Assembly (NCBI RefSeq): GCF_937959485.1
Contig: NZ_CALGPY010000006.1
Location: forward strand, 186,001 to 250,000
Direction: 5' to 3'
Source of the DNA: an uncultured Campylobacter sp.
GTDB taxonomy: Bacteria > Campylobacterota > Campylobacteria > Campylobacterales > Campylobacteraceae
DNA length: 64,000 nucleotides
Positions within the stretch are counted from its first letter, which is position 1; each line of letters starts with the position of its first letter. The notes beneath the pieces are model-generated. The model was given only the letters and a program-made list of their open reading frames with translations. It was not told the DNA's origin and searched no databases. The translations under genes were made by a program, and so were the position numbers. Positions 9,836 to 18,678 of this stretch are shown piece by piece.

Positions 9836-10540
9836 TTGAACGAGAAAATTTTAAAGGTCGTATTTGTTTTGACTGTAATCGCCGTGGGGCTTTATTTCAC
9901 CTATCCCGAACTGAGCGAAGCGCAAAAAATTTCATACGCCAAAAGCTACGGCATTACTCTTATTTTGACCTCCGGCGGCATTGTGATCGGTATCGCATTA
10001 GGATTTATGCTGGCATTTTTAAAATTTCTAAACAATAAATTTCTAAGCTTCATTATCGACGAATACGTAGACATCATCCGCGGAACTCCAATCGTTATCC
10101 AGCTGATGGTGTTTGTGTTTATTATCTTTGCTACGTGGAGCAATAATATCGCAGCTGCGATCTTTGCGCTGGGGCTTAATAGCTCAGCTTACGTCGCGGA
10201 GATCGTGCGCAGCGGTATAAACAGCGTCGATCGCGGCCAGATGGAAGCTGCGCGCGCGATGGGGCTAGGCTACGGCACGGCGATGAAAGAGATCGTCTTT
10301 CCGCAGGCGATAAAAAATATCCTGCCTGCGCTTGCGAATGAGTTTATTAGCCTATTTAAAGAGACCTCGGTCGTGGGCCTCGTAGCAATTACTGATCTTA
10401 CGTTTTTTTCAAAAAGTATGCAGGCGGCGCTTTATACCGTCCAGCCGATACTTTTTGCCGCAGTGCTTTACTATGCAAGCGTGAAATTTTTCTCGTTTTT
10501 AGTAAAAATGCTAGAAAGTAGGTTAAACCGCAATGATTGA
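9836..10540 (+). CDS. Polar amino-acid ABC transporter permease
   Basis: 234 residues, inner-membrane permease of the His/Glu/Gln/Arg family. The EAA loop that docks the ATPase is clear (GQMEAARAMGLGYGTAMKEIVFPQA, from about residue 134), and IIRGTPIVIQL is the other family signature. The start is TTG at 9836, 8 bases after AAGG. A TTG 4 bases earlier belongs to another frame. The stop overlaps the ATPase start by 8 bases, so the genes are translationally coupled. There is only one permease gene, implying a homodimer. Confidence 0.92.
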   Translation: MNEKILKVVFVLTVIAVGLYFTYPELSEAQKISYAKSYGITLILTSGGIVIGIALGFMLAFLKFLNNKFLSFIIDEYVDIIRGTPIVIQLMVFVFIIFATWSNNIAAAIFALGLNSSAYVAEIVRSGINSVDRGQMEAARAMGLGYGTAMKEIVFPQAIKNILPALANEFISLFKETSVVGLVAITDLTFFSKSMQAALYTVQPILFAAVLYYASVKFFSFLVKMLESRLNRND

Positions 10541-11261
10541 AATATCAAATTTAACCAAATCCTACGGCAATTTATCGGTGTTAAAAGGAATTTCAAAGAC
10601 CATAAATAAAGGCGATATCGTAGCGATAATCGGCCCTAGCGGCGGCGGTAAATCAACCTTTTTGCGCTGCTTAAATCTGCTTGAAATTCCAAGCGGCGGC
10701 ACTATTAAAATAGACGGCGATGATATTACCGATAAGCACACTGATATTAATAAAATTCGCCGCAAAGTTAGTATGGTCTTTCAGCATTTCAACCTCTTTG
10801 CAAATAAAAACGTACTAGAAAATTTAACTCTAGCGCCCATAAAAGCGGGTATCTATACTAAAGAACAAGCCTACGCAAAAGCAGAGGAACTGCTGCAAAA
10901 GGTCGGTCTTAGCAATAAGGCCTATACTTATCCGCACAAGCTTAGCGGTGGGCAAAAGCAACGCATCGCAATCGCTAGAAGTTTGGCGGTAAATCCGGAC
11001 GTGATTTTATTCGATGAGCCCACTTCGGCGTTAGATCCTGAGATGATCGGCGAGGTGTTAGGTATAATGAAAGAGGTCGCCAAAGAGGGCATTACGATGC
11101 TTGTGGTAACGCACGAGATGGGCTTTGCACGCAATGTCGCGAATAGGATTTTTTTTATGGAGGGCGGCAAGATCGCTGTGGATGATACGCCTAAAAACGT
11201 ATTTGAAAATCCGCAAAATCCGAGATTGAAAGAATTTCTAAATAAAATTTTAAACCACTAA
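10533..11261 (+). CDS. Polar amino-acid ABC transporter ATP-binding protein
   Basis: 242 residues of the GlnQ/HisP/PEB1C type. The Walker A motif GPSGGGKST is at residues 34-42, followed by Q-loop VFQHFNLF, signature LSGGQKQR, Walker B VILFDEPTSALD and switch histidine VVTHEMGF. It hydrolyses ATP on the cytoplasmic face to drive import through the overlapping permease. The substrate is set by the binding protein encoded next. Confidence 0.95.
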   Translation: MIEISNLTKSYGNLSVLKGISKTINKGDIVAIIGPSGGGKSTFLRCLNLLEIPSGGTIKIDGDDITDKHTDINKIRRKVSMVFQHFNLFANKNVLENLTLAPIKAGIYTKEQAYAKAEELLQKVGLSNKAYTYPHKLSGGQKQRIAIARSLAVNPDVILFDEPTSALDPEMIGEVLGIMKEVAKEGITMLVVTHEMGFARNVANRIFFMEGGKIAVDDTPKNVFENPQNPRLKEFLNKILNH

Positions 11262-11272
11262 AGGAGAGGGAA

Positions 11273-12013
11273 ATGAAAAAATTTATTAGATTTTTAGTTG
11301 CGGGCGCTTTGCTTTGCGGTTCGCTAGTCGCTAAAGACATCACCAAAGATACACTTATCGTAGGCACGAACGCCGAGTATCCGCCGTTTGAGTTCGTGGA
11401 TGAAAACTCCAAGGTTACCGGCTTTGATATGGATTTGGTAGCCGAGCTTGCCAAGCGCGCGGGGGTGAAATATGAAATTTTAAATATGAGCTTTGACGGG
11501 CTAATCCCTGCGATTAAAAGCGGCAAAATCGATATGATCGCCTCGGGAATGAGTGCGACACCGGCTCGTAAAAAGGCTATCGATTTCACGGCTCCTTACT
11601 ATAAAGTCGAGAATTTATATGTCAAGCGCAAGGATGATAGCTCGTTAAATTCTAAGGCGGATCTGCAGGGTAAGCGCCTTGCCGCGCAGCTAGGCACTAT
11701 CCAAGAGCTTGCGATCAGAGATATCAAAGGCGCCGAGGTTAGCGCCACGGAGAATGTTTTTGTAGCCGTTATGTCGCTGAAAAACAAAAAGATCGATGCG
11801 CTTTGCGTGGATTCGTCCGTGGGCTACGAATATCTTAAGAAAAACGACGATCTAACCGCATTTTTTAAAGAATCCGACGGCAGCGAGGGCTTTTCGATCG
11901 CATTTGATAAGGGCAAGTATCCCGAGCTGCTAGCTAAGTTTAACGCAGCGCTTGAGGAGATGAAAAAGGACGGCAGCTACGAAAAGCTTTTGGAAAAGTA
12001 TAATTTAAAATAA
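11273..12013 (+). CDS. Polar amino-acid ABC transporter periplasmic binding protein
   Basis: 246 residues. A Sec signal peptide (residues 1 to about 20, MKKFIRFLVAGALLCGSLVAK) precedes a family-3 solute-binding fold: TLIVGTNAEYPPFEFVDE, VTGFDMDLVAELAKRAG, FDGLIPAIKSGKIDMIASGMSATPAR and LGTIQE. An AGGAGAGGG ribosome-binding site lies just before the ATG, 11 bases after the ATPase stop. Paralogues in Campylobacter bind aspartate/glutamate (PEB1), cysteine or basic amino acids. The ligand here cannot be assigned from sequence alone. Confidence 0.93.
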   Translation: MKKFIRFLVAGALLCGSLVAKDITKDTLIVGTNAEYPPFEFVDENSKVTGFDMDLVAELAKRAGVKYEILNMSFDGLIPAIKSGKIDMIASGMSATPARKKAIDFTAPYYKVENLYVKRKDDSSLNSKADLQGKRLAAQLGTIQELAIRDIKGAEVSATENVFVAVMSLKNKKIDALCVDSSVGYEYLKKNDDLTAFFKESDGSEGFSIAFDKGKYPELLAKFNAALEEMKKDGSYEKLLEKYNLK

Positions 12014-12027
12014 TCCGCAAAATTTAG

Positions 12028-12055
12028 GCGCAAATTCTGCAATAGAAATTTGCGC
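12028..12055 (+). terminator. Hairpin after the ABC binding-protein gene
   Basis: Nine-bp arms GCGCAAATT (12028-12036) and AATTTGCGC (12047-12055) with a 10-base loop. No T-run follows and the next gene starts 17 bases later, so it may only attenuate or stabilise the upstream message. Confidence 0.4.
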
Positions 12056-12072
12056 TACCTAAGAGGAATCCT

Positions 12073-12612
12073 ATGAAAAAGATATTTTTAGCACTTGCGA
12101 TTTTGCTCTGCACGCAGAGCTTTGCGGAGCAAAAAGACAGATACGGCATCGCTGCGTTTGCAGGTCTTGGCAATGACGGTAGAAGCTTCGTTTTTACCTT
12201 CAGAAAGGCTCAAAAAGATCGTTTCTTTCCCTGCGACTTAAAAAATTTAAACATAATCGCCGCGGGCGCTTCTAGGTGCATAACGGACGCTAAGGAGCTA
12301 AAGAAATTCGACAAAGAATATAAAAAAGCTCTCGAGTCCGTGATAAAACCCGGCAAGCGCTACTACGTAAATTTAATCGATCGTGGCAATGACGCCTATG
12401 TCTGCGACGCAAGCGATCCTAAAAGTAATCTGCGATTAGACCTAGTGGCAGCAGGGTTTGCCGTGCCGACAACCGACGATAGCGAACTTCTTTTAAAAGC
12501 CGCCGAGGAGGCCAAAGAGGCTAAGCGCGGAATGTATAGCGCAAAATTTTGGGACGTTACCAACTGCATTTTAAACGGCGTACCTATACCTAAAAAAGAT
12601 GAGGATAGATGA
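12073..12612 (+). CDS. Secreted SNase-like (thermonuclease-family) protein
   Basis: 179 residues with a signal peptide (MKKIFLALAILLCTQSFA). The mature part resembles the staphylococcal-nuclease OB fold in its second half: YYVNLIDRGNDAYVCD, LRLDLVAAGFAVP and LLKAAEEAKEAKRGMYSAKFW, the latter matching the helix with 'AEEEAKKAKKGLW' in the family. The arginine/glutamate active-site set is not clearly conserved, so it may be a non-catalytic SNase-like domain. The gene overlaps thiE by 4 bases (ATGA) and is therefore part of a thiE-uppP transcription unit. Confidence 0.5.
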   Translation: MKKIFLALAILLCTQSFAEQKDRYGIAAFAGLGNDGRSFVFTFRKAQKDRFFPCDLKNLNIIAAGASRCITDAKELKKFDKEYKKALESVIKPGKRYYVNLIDRGNDAYVCDASDPKSNLRLDLVAAGFAVPTTDDSELLLKAAEEAKEAKRGMYSAKFWDVTNCILNGVPIPKKDEDR

Positions 12613-13223
12613 GCGAAATTTACGCGCTTAGCGACGATGCCTTAACGCCGCCGCAAACTATCTTTTTGCAGATAGATGAAATTTTGCGCTGCGGCGTGAA
12701 GCTCGTGCAGTATCGCAGCAAGCTCGCCGCGCAGGATGAAACTTTAATCCGCTCTCTCATCAGTCTTTGTGAGGATTACGGCGCCAAACTCATTATCAAC
12801 GACGATGCGGCGCTTGCCAAAAAGCTAGATGCACACGGCGTGCATATCGGCAAAGGTGACGGCGAGACGGCGCAGGTGCGCGAGTTTTTAGGCACGGATA
12901 AGATCATTGGCGTTAGCTGCTACGCTGATCTTGCTCGCGCGCAAAAGGCCGAAGCGCAGGGTGCTAGCTACGTAGCCTTCGGCTCGCTAAGGCGCAGCAA
13001 GACAAAGCCTAATGCGCCGCTTTGCCCCAATGAGCTCGTGCAAGAGGCGCGAAAATCTTTAAACCTCCCAATCGCCGTAATCGGCGGGATAAGCTTAGAA
13101 AATCTGGATGAAATTTTAGCCCTCAAGCCCGATTATATCGCGATGGTAGAGGCGATCTACAGGCCCGCTTCGATTACGCAGAATTTAGCAAATTTAAAGG
13201 AAAAAATGGATGAATATATTTGA
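12609..13223 (+). CDS. thiE: Thiamine phosphate synthase
   Basis: 204 residues, a TIM barrel that joins HMP-diphosphate and thiazole phosphate to thiamine phosphate in the cytoplasm. Family landmarks: QYRSK (Q-Y-R-x-K), LIINDDAALAKKLDAHGVHIGKGD, IGVSCY, YVAFGSLRRSKTKP and PIAVIGGI. The start ATG overlaps the preceding stop (ATGA), and its own end overlaps uppP by 14 bases. The usual 'VHLGQ' motif reads VHIGK here, a conservative change also seen in related Campylobacter proteins. Confidence 0.9.
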   Translation: MSEIYALSDDALTPPQTIFLQIDEILRCGVKLVQYRSKLAAQDETLIRSLISLCEDYGAKLIINDDAALAKKLDAHGVHIGKGDGETAQVREFLGTDKIIGVSCYADLARAQKAEAQGASYVAFGSLRRSKTKPNAPLCPNELVQEARKSLNLPIAVIGGISLENLDEILALKPDYIAMVEAIYRPASITQNLANLKEKMDEYI

Positions 13224-13986
13224 CGCCGTGATTTTAGGCATCGTTGAGGGGCTGACTGAGTTTCTGCCCGTAAGCTCAACCGGGCACATGATCCTGGCTG
13301 CAAAACTGATGGGCTTGCAGCAGACCGAAACGCTTAAATGCTTCGAAGTCGTTATCCAGCTAGGCTCGATCCTAGCGGTCGTGGCGATGTTTTACAAGCG
13401 GCTTTTGGTTGATTTCAAGCTCTGGTGCAAGCTCGTCGTGGGCTTTATCCCCACCGCCGCGATTGGATTTTTGCTCTATAAAAGCATCAAATCGCTATTC
13501 GCGCCGCAGACCGTCGCCTACGCGCTGATCGGCTGGGGCATTATTTTTATCGCGGTCGAGCTCTTTCGCAAGGCGCGCCCTAGGGAAAATGAACTAGAGC
13601 ATCTGGATCAAATTTCATACGTTCAGGCTTTCATCATCGGGCTTTCGCAATGTTTTGCGATGGTGCCGGGCACTTCGCGCAGCGGCGCTACCATCATCGC
13701 AGGGCTTTTGTGCGGGCTAAGCAGAAACTTAGCCGCGCGCTTTAGCTTCCTGCTAGCGATCCCTACGATGTTTGCGGCGACTTTCTACGACACCTATAAG
13801 AATTTAGACACCTTCGCGCAAAATTCCGCTAATATCACGACCTTTCTCATAGGCGGGGTAGTGGCGTTTATAGTGGCGCTTGCGGCGATCAAGCTATTTC
13901 TAAGCTTCGTTTCGAAGTTTGATTTCATCCCGTTTGGAATTTATAGAATTCTAATCGGCGCCATCTTTTTCATCTTCGTTTTTTAA
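13210..13986 (+). CDS. uppP: Undecaprenyl-diphosphatase
   Basis: 258 residues of the UppP/BacA family, which recycles undecaprenyl diphosphate to the monophosphate carrier for peptidoglycan and surface glycans. Both signature motifs are present: EGLTEFLPVSSTGHM at residues 13-27, and GTSRSG at residues 154-159 (the phosphate-binding P-loop-like motif). About eight hydrophobic segments follow the expected pattern. The ATG lies inside the end of thiE, suggesting coupled translation. Confidence 0.95.
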   Translation: MNIFDAVILGIVEGLTEFLPVSSTGHMILAAKLMGLQQTETLKCFEVVIQLGSILAVVAMFYKRLLVDFKLWCKLVVGFIPTAAIGFLLYKSIKSLFAPQTVAYALIGWGIIFIAVELFRKARPRENELEHLDQISYVQAFIIGLSQCFAMVPGTSRSGATIIAGLLCGLSRNLAARFSFLLAIPTMFAATFYDTYKNLDTFAQNSANITTFLIGGVVAFIVALAAIKLFLSFVSKFDFIPFGIYRILIGAIFFIFVF

Positions 13987-14008
13987 ACGCAATCAACAAA
14001 GGAATTTC

Positions 14009-15832
14009 ATGAGCCTAGCAAAAAATATCGGCGCATTTTTAAAAGACAGATTCAGCCTCCTATCGGTATTCAGCGGCGCGGTGCTAAACGCATACGCGCT
14101 AGTTTTGGTATTAAATTTAGCGCTCGGGCTGCTTCTTATCGCGCGCGGCGGCGAGCTGCTCTCTGCGCAGGCGCTGTTTTTCGTGGCGTCTGCGATCTGC
14201 GGCGTGACGATACTTTTTTTCGCGCTTTACGCGATTAGCTTTTACAGCGCCAGGCTATATAAAATTCTCGCCTTTGCGCTTCTGGCGATAAACGTAATCT
14301 TTGCGATCACTCAGATTTTTTTGATCTTTAGCTTGGAGCTTACCTACTCGCACGGCACGCTGGATGCGCTGGTGCAAACGACGCCCAAGGAGGCCTTTGA
14401 GTTCGCGCATGCGTTTTTAAATTTCAAGCTTATCGCGGCTTTTTTGGCGCTTTTAATTTTCGTCATCGTCGCTCTTAGGCTTAGAGTGAGCCAGCGAGTG
14501 CGGATGAAGCTATGTCGCGCGATAAAGTTAGCCTTTTTGCTTAGCTTGCTCGTTTTTATCGCGCATGCGGCGTTTAAAAGCTACGTAGCCAAAAGCTCGA
14601 AAATGCGCGCCAGCATCATAATCGCGCTAAATAAAATTCCGATTTACAACTTTGCTTTCGTTACAAAGGATTATTTCGGCGCCGATTTTAAAAGCGTGCG
14701 CGAGCTGCAAGCCGGATACCAAAGCATTTACGCCTCGCATTCACATAAAACCGTGCCAAACCGCATCTCAAACGTCGTTTTCATCATCGGAGAGAGCCTG
14801 CAGCGAAATTTCATGAGCCTATACGGCTACTATCTGCCCACCACACCGAATCTGCAAGCGCTTGAGCAAAGTGGAAATTTAATCGCCTTTAGCGACGTCG
14901 TCTCACCGGGCGCCAAGACCAACGACGTGTTAAAATACGTGCTAAATTTCGGAAATTACGAGAGCGAAAAGCAGCGCCCGTGGAGCGCTAACCTCGACAT
15001 CGTAAATCTCGCGCGACTGGCAAACTACGAGACCTTTTGGATCAGCAACCAGGAGCGCTACGGGCAGTGGGCGGTCGCAAGCGGCGCGAGTGCGCAGATG
15101 ACGGATCACTCGGACTTTACGAACCAAATCCCGGTTTACAAATACGCCTACTCGCTCGACGAAGTTATGCTTCCGAGTATAAAAAATTTCAAATCTGGCG
15201 CGAGAAAATCGCCCCTTGCGCGCAAGGACGAAAACTCCGCCGCAGAGGTAAACAGCACGCAGAAAAAGGATAAATTTTTCATCCTTCATCTGATGGGCTC
15301 GCACCCGAGCTACGAGTTTCGCTATCCCAAAAGCTTTGCTAAATTTAGCGCCGCAGATATCTCGCGCGAGCCGCTTGATGAGGGGCAGAAAAAAGAGCTC
15401 GCGCACTACCTAAACACCGTGGCTTACAACGATTTTATCGTGAGCGAAATTTATAAAATTTTTGCTAGCGACAACACGCTGATAGTCTATTTCAGCGACC
15501 ACGCCCAGAGCCTTTATCAATACCGCGGCAAGCTAATCCACGGCGGCATCAACCGCTTCACGCTCGAAATCCCGCTGATTTTCATGGCGTCGGATAAGTT
15601 CAAAGAGCAAAACGCTGATCTTTGGGCGCGCATCGCCGCAGCCAAAGACAGGCCGTTTTTAAACGACGATCTCATCCACGCGATCGCAGAAATTTTAGAG
15701 ATGACCGACCTGCCCGAGTACGATCCCACTCGCTCGGTGATAAACGTCGATTTTAACGCCTCGCGCCCGCGCATCATCGAGGGGGTCGATTACGATAAGG
15801 TTTATAGGCTGCAGAAGGAATTTGGCGAGTAA
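14009..15832 (+). CDS. Phosphoethanolamine transferase (EptC/CptA-like, sulfatase fold)
   Basis: 607 residues. An N-terminal membrane part has about five helices (to residue 190), followed by a periplasmic alkaline-phosphatase/sulfatase-fold domain. NVVFIIGES (Glu262 as a metal ligand), SPGAKTNDVL (Thr304 as the likely nucleophile), HLMGSHPSYEFRYP and IVYFSDHAQS give the metal and catalytic set. The family moves phosphoethanolamine from phosphatidylethanolamine to lipid A, core sugars, glycans or, in C. jejuni EptC, the flagellar rod. It follows uppP by 22 bases on the same strand and a strong terminator closes the unit. The exact acceptor is unknown. It is somewhat longer than C. jejuni EptC. 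Confidence 0.85.
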   Translation: MSLAKNIGAFLKDRFSLLSVFSGAVLNAYALVLVLNLALGLLLIARGGELLSAQALFFVASAICGVTILFFALYAISFYSARLYKILAFALLAINVIFAITQIFLIFSLELTYSHGTLDALVQTTPKEAFEFAHAFLNFKLIAAFLALLIFVIVALRLRVSQRVRMKLCRAIKLAFLLSLLVFIAHAAFKSYVAKSSKMRASIIIALNKIPIYNFAFVTKDYFGADFKSVRELQAGYQSIYASHSHKTVPNRISNVVFIIGESLQRNFMSLYGYYLPTTPNLQALEQSGNLIAFSDVVSPGAKTNDVLKYVLNFGNYESEKQRPWSANLDIVNLARLANYETFWISNQERYGQWAVASGASAQMTDHSDFTNQIPVYKYAYSLDEVMLPSIKNFKSGARKSPLARKDENSAAEVNSTQKKDKFFILHLMGSHPSYEFRYPKSFAKFSAADISREPLDEGQKKELAHYLNTVAYNDFIVSEIYKIFASDNTLIVYFSDHAQSLYQYRGKLIHGGINRFTLEIPLIFMASDKFKEQNADLWARIAAAKDRPFLNDDLIHAIAEILEMTDLPEYDPTRSVINVDFNASRPRIIEGVDYDKVYRLQKEFGE

Positions 15833-15836
15833 ATTC

Positions 15837-15875
15837 GGTGAAATTTTGCGTCTTTTGAGGGCGCAGAATTTCACC
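15837..15875 (+). terminator. Terminator of the ABC-thiE-uppP-transferase unit
   Basis: Fourteen-bp arms GGTGAAATTTTGCG (15837-15850) and CGCAGAATTTCACC (15862-15875), pairing fully apart from one G.U wobble, followed by TCTTAAAATTT. Each arm contains an RAATTY word. Confidence 0.7.
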
Positions 15876-16426
15876 TCTTAAAATTTGCACTCTTATCGCA
15901 ACTGCTCGCGCCTTAATTTAGCTTTCGGGCGGGCGCGTCAATTTAAGCCGCCACGAGCTCTGCGATAAAATTTCTCGCCGCGGAAGTTTGCCGAGTAAAA
16001 TTCAGCTTTGCAGAATTTCAAAATTTTGCGGCTAAAATTCCACTACGCAGAATTTTCCATGCGTTCACGAAATATAAAATTTGCGAAGCTCGTTCAAATA
16101 GCGAAATTTTGAAATTTAGGAATTTTAAAATTTGGCAGCGTTAAAATTTATCCACGCGGCACGGAATTCTACCGCTCAAATTTCACAGCGTAAAATTCCA
16201 TAAAACAAAATTTTACGGATAAAATTCCGTCGGCAAATTTAAAATTTCAAAATTCCAAGCTGCAAAATTTTATGCCGAAGAATTTCGCGTTCCAATCGGC
16301 ACGGAGTATCTGCTGCCGAGCCGCGCATAAAATTTTACGCTACGAAATTACACCGACAAAATTTTATGTCGCAAAATCCCGCGCCATAAAATTTAAAAGC
16401 GGCTCTTGTTATAAAATTTTGCGAGC
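15876..16426. other. Gene-free stretch saturated with RAATTY words
   Basis: No plausible gene on either strand. By eye I count about 24 RAATTY hexamers (AAATTT, GAATTT, AAATTC, GAATTC) between 16010 and 16426, roughly one per 17 bases. Many sit in palindromic pairs such as AAATTTCAAAATTCC. See the finding on RAATTY density. Confidence 0.7.
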
Positions 16427-17743
16427 TTAATTTACGCTGCCGCAGCGGTATTTGCCCGCTACGAAGGTGATTTTATCGCGGATCTGAGCGATCTGTCTTA
16501 GCGCCTCTGCTAAGAAATCCACGTCGCTTTCGTCGTGGATGAACGAGAAGCTAGCCCGCACCCAAGCGGGTTTGCGCGACATTTCGGTATCGGGTTGCAA
16601 GCCGAGCAGATCAAAGCCGTAAGGCGCAGCGCAGTCGCATCCTGCGCGAGTCTGGATCTCAAATTTCTGCCCGAGCACCCCGGCTAGCGCGTCCGCGCCG
16701 AGCCCTTGCATATTGAAAGCAAAGATCGGCACGCGCGGCGTAGTCAGATTGCCGTAAATTTCAATCTCTGGGATCTTTGAAATTTCGCTTATGAAGCGCT
16801 TGCAAATCGCCTCTTCGCGCGACTTGATCGCATCTAGCCCCGCGCTTTTGCGAAGCTTTAGAGCGAGGTATGTCCGCACCAGCGCGATGATGCCCGGCGT
16901 GCCCGCCTCCTCCAAGCGCTCCTTATCGATTATAAAGCACTGCGTTAGGGCGTCTGCGTATTTGATCGTGCCGCCTCCCGCGAATGTCGGCTCCTCGCCG
17001 CGCAAAAGCTCCTTTCGCACCGCCAAAATCCCGCTAGCGCCCACTCCGCCCAAAAGCTTGTGCGCGCCGAAAAACATACCGTCGCAAAAGCCAAGATCTA
17101 CGTTTTCGTGCGCGATGAGCGCGCTAGCGTCCACAAATAGCCGCCCGCCGTACGCTTTTAGCATCAAGTAAGCGCTCTTGTAATCTAGCTTAAGACCCGT
17201 CACGTTCGATGCCGCGGTAAGTACACCGTAAATTTCGCGCCCTTTATTTGCGGATAGAATTTCACCCAGCCGCGCAAAGTCCATCAGCCCGCTTGGATCC
17301 AGTGGCACGCGCACGACCTCGCAAAGCCCCTGTCTTAGGCTAATTTCAACTGAGTGATGCTCAAAAGGCGAGATGATGAAAAGCGGCAGCTCTTTTATGC
17401 TTTCGCGCCGCAAACCGAGCCTATCTCGCGTTACTGGCGGCAGATAGATGCCTAAAATTTCCCAAAGCTTCTTAATCGCCGCAGTCGCGCCGAAACCGCA
17501 GGAGATCAGGTAGTAGCGCTCTTCGCAGCCTAGAAGCTCTTTGATTTTGACCCTTGCGTTTTCGTAGTAATCGCTCGTAATCTCGGCGTTGGCTCCGCCT
17601 GCGGAGTGGACGTTGGCATATGTTGCAAGCACGCGCTCGATCTCCGTTTCTATAGGGCGATACGCAAGCCCCGAAGCGGCGAAATCGAAGTATTTGACCC
17701 CCTCTTTTAAGATGATATTTTCTTTGATCGTTTGAAAATCCAA
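16427..17743 (-). CDS. Class V aminotransferase-fold PLP enzyme (cysteine desulfurase-like)
   Basis: About 438 residues. The fold-type I pattern is clear: YFDFAASGLAYRP, ISCGFGATAAIKKLWE, PFEHHSVEIS, DASALIAHENVDLG, FGAHKLLGGVGASGILAVRKE (the PLP lysine in HKLLGG), and near the end RAGCDCAAPYG, where the desulfurase reactive cysteine would lie. It may act as a cysteine desulfurase or selenocysteine-lyase-like enzyme, but the substrate is not proven. The frame is open from TTG 17767, yet that codon overlaps the -10 box (TATAAT at 17768-17773). The TTG at 17743 has GGAG 7 bases upstream and is preferred. Confidence 0.75.
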   Translation of the reverse strand: MDFQTIKENIILKEGVKYFDFAASGLAYRPIETEIERVLATYANVHSAGGANAEITSDYYENARVKIKELLGCEERYYLISCGFGATAAIKKLWEILGIYLPPVTRDRLGLRRESIKELPLFIISPFEHHSVEISLRQGLCEVVRVPLDPSGLMDFARLGEILSANKGREIYGVLTAASNVTGLKLDYKSAYLMLKAYGGRLFVDASALIAHENVDLGFCDGMFFGAHKLLGGVGASGILAVRKELLRGEEPTFAGGGTIKYADALTQCFIIDKERLEEAGTPGIIALVRTYLALKLRKSAGLDAIKSREEAICKRFISEISKIPEIEIYGNLTTPRVPIFAFNMQGLGADALAGVLGQKFEIQTRAGCDCAAPYGFDLLGLQPDTEMSRKPAWVRASFSFIHDESDVDFLAEALRQIAQIRDKITFVAGKYRCGSVN

Positions 17744-17767
17744 AGCGCGACTCCAAAATTTTTGCAA

Positions 17768-17773
17768 ATTATA
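17768..17773 (-). promoter_or_regulatory. -10 box for the PLP-enzyme gene
   Basis: TATAAT on the minus strand, 24 bases before the proposed TTG start at 17743. Its position argues against starting at 17767. Confidence 0.45.
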
Positions 17774-17811
17774 TCCAAACTCGCTAAAATTACGCCCGCA
17801 AGGAGGGCGAA

Positions 17812-18678
17812 ATTTACGAGTTAAAAGACACTGCGCGAAATTTAGGCGATGCTGATATCGACGCGATTTTGCAGTTTCATTTCGTATTTGACGAGATCGG
17901 CTGTATAAGCGGCTACGCGGACGTTTTCGAAGCGATCGAAAATGAAATTTTGCTCTGCTTTGAACGTCTCGGCGAGCGCTTTAAATTTGGCGGCGAGTAC
18001 GAAGAGCAGATCAAAAAGGCGCTGATGAAATTCGCTAGAAGCGACCGCAAAAAAATAGGAATTTCAAAAATCTTGCCGCGATTTACGGCGCAAAAAATCA
18101 CTGCAGATCTCATAAACGCGAAGTTTTTAATCACCGAAAAATCAAGCGAACAAAGAGCGCAAAAAGCCCGCAAAAACGACCACCTACCGCGCGCGCTGCG
18201 CCGCTACCATATCACCGACAAAGTCCATTTTAGCAGCAACTTTGCGAGGTTTTGGTTTAGATTTATCGAGCCAAACCTGCCCGCGCTGCGCCGCGGCGAG
18301 ATAGGACGCGTGCTAAGTCTAATCAAAGCGGATTTCAACGCCTACGCGGGGCTCGGGTTTGAAATTTTAAGCAAGGAGCTGCTCGCAAAGTATTTAAATT
18401 TAGAGATTTCGCAAATTTCAAGCTTTTGGAACAAAGAGGTCGAGATCGACATCTACGCGAAATTTGAGAGCTTTTGCGTCGCGGGCGAGTGCAAATACAA
18501 GGAGCGAAAAATTTCAAAAAACGTGCTAAACGAGCTTATGCTCAAATGCGAAAAAGCGCACCTCGCGCCCGATCTGCTCGCGCTGTTTTCCAAAAGCGGC
18601 TTTAGCGGCGAGCTGCGCAACCTAAAAAGCGATAAAATTTTACTCTTTTCGCTCGAGGATTTTAAAATTTTACTTTGA
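17812..18678 (+). CDS. DUF234 / PD-(D/E)XK nuclease-like protein, probable ATT start
   Basis: The conserved body (from codon TTG 17869, 269 residues) ends with FWNKEVEIDIYAKF then VAGECKYKERKISKNVLNEL. This D...ExK arrangement marks the restriction-endonuclease-like DUF234 domain usually found at the C-terminus of archaeal-type ATPases. Here no ATPase domain is present. The in-frame region upstream of TTG 17869 is open back to a TAA at 17785 and contains no ATG, GTG or other TTG. A near-perfect Shine-Dalgarno AAGGAGG (17800-17806) lies 5 bases before an in-frame ATT at 17812, giving IYELKDTARNLGDADIDAIL before the annotated body. I infer initiation at ATT. TTG 17869 has no ribosome-binding site. 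Function unknown. Confidence 0.6.
   Translation: MYELKDTARNLGDADIDAILQFHFVFDEIGCISGYADVFEAIENEILLCFERLGERFKFGGEYEEQIKKALMKFARSDRKKIGISKILPRFTAQKITADLINAKFLITEKSSEQRAQKARKNDHLPRALRRYHITDKVHFSSNFARFWFRFIEPNLPALRRGEIGRVLSLIKADFNAYAGLGFEILSKELLAKYLNLEISQISSFWNKEVEIDIYAKFESFCVAGECKYKERKISKNVLNELMLKCEKAHLAPDLLALFSKSGFSGELRNLKSDKILLFSLEDFKILL

Noticed and set aside
16427..17767. Full frame from TTG 17767 for the PLP enzyme
   Set aside because: That codon would directly abut the -10 box. The TTG at 17743 has a ribosome-binding site.
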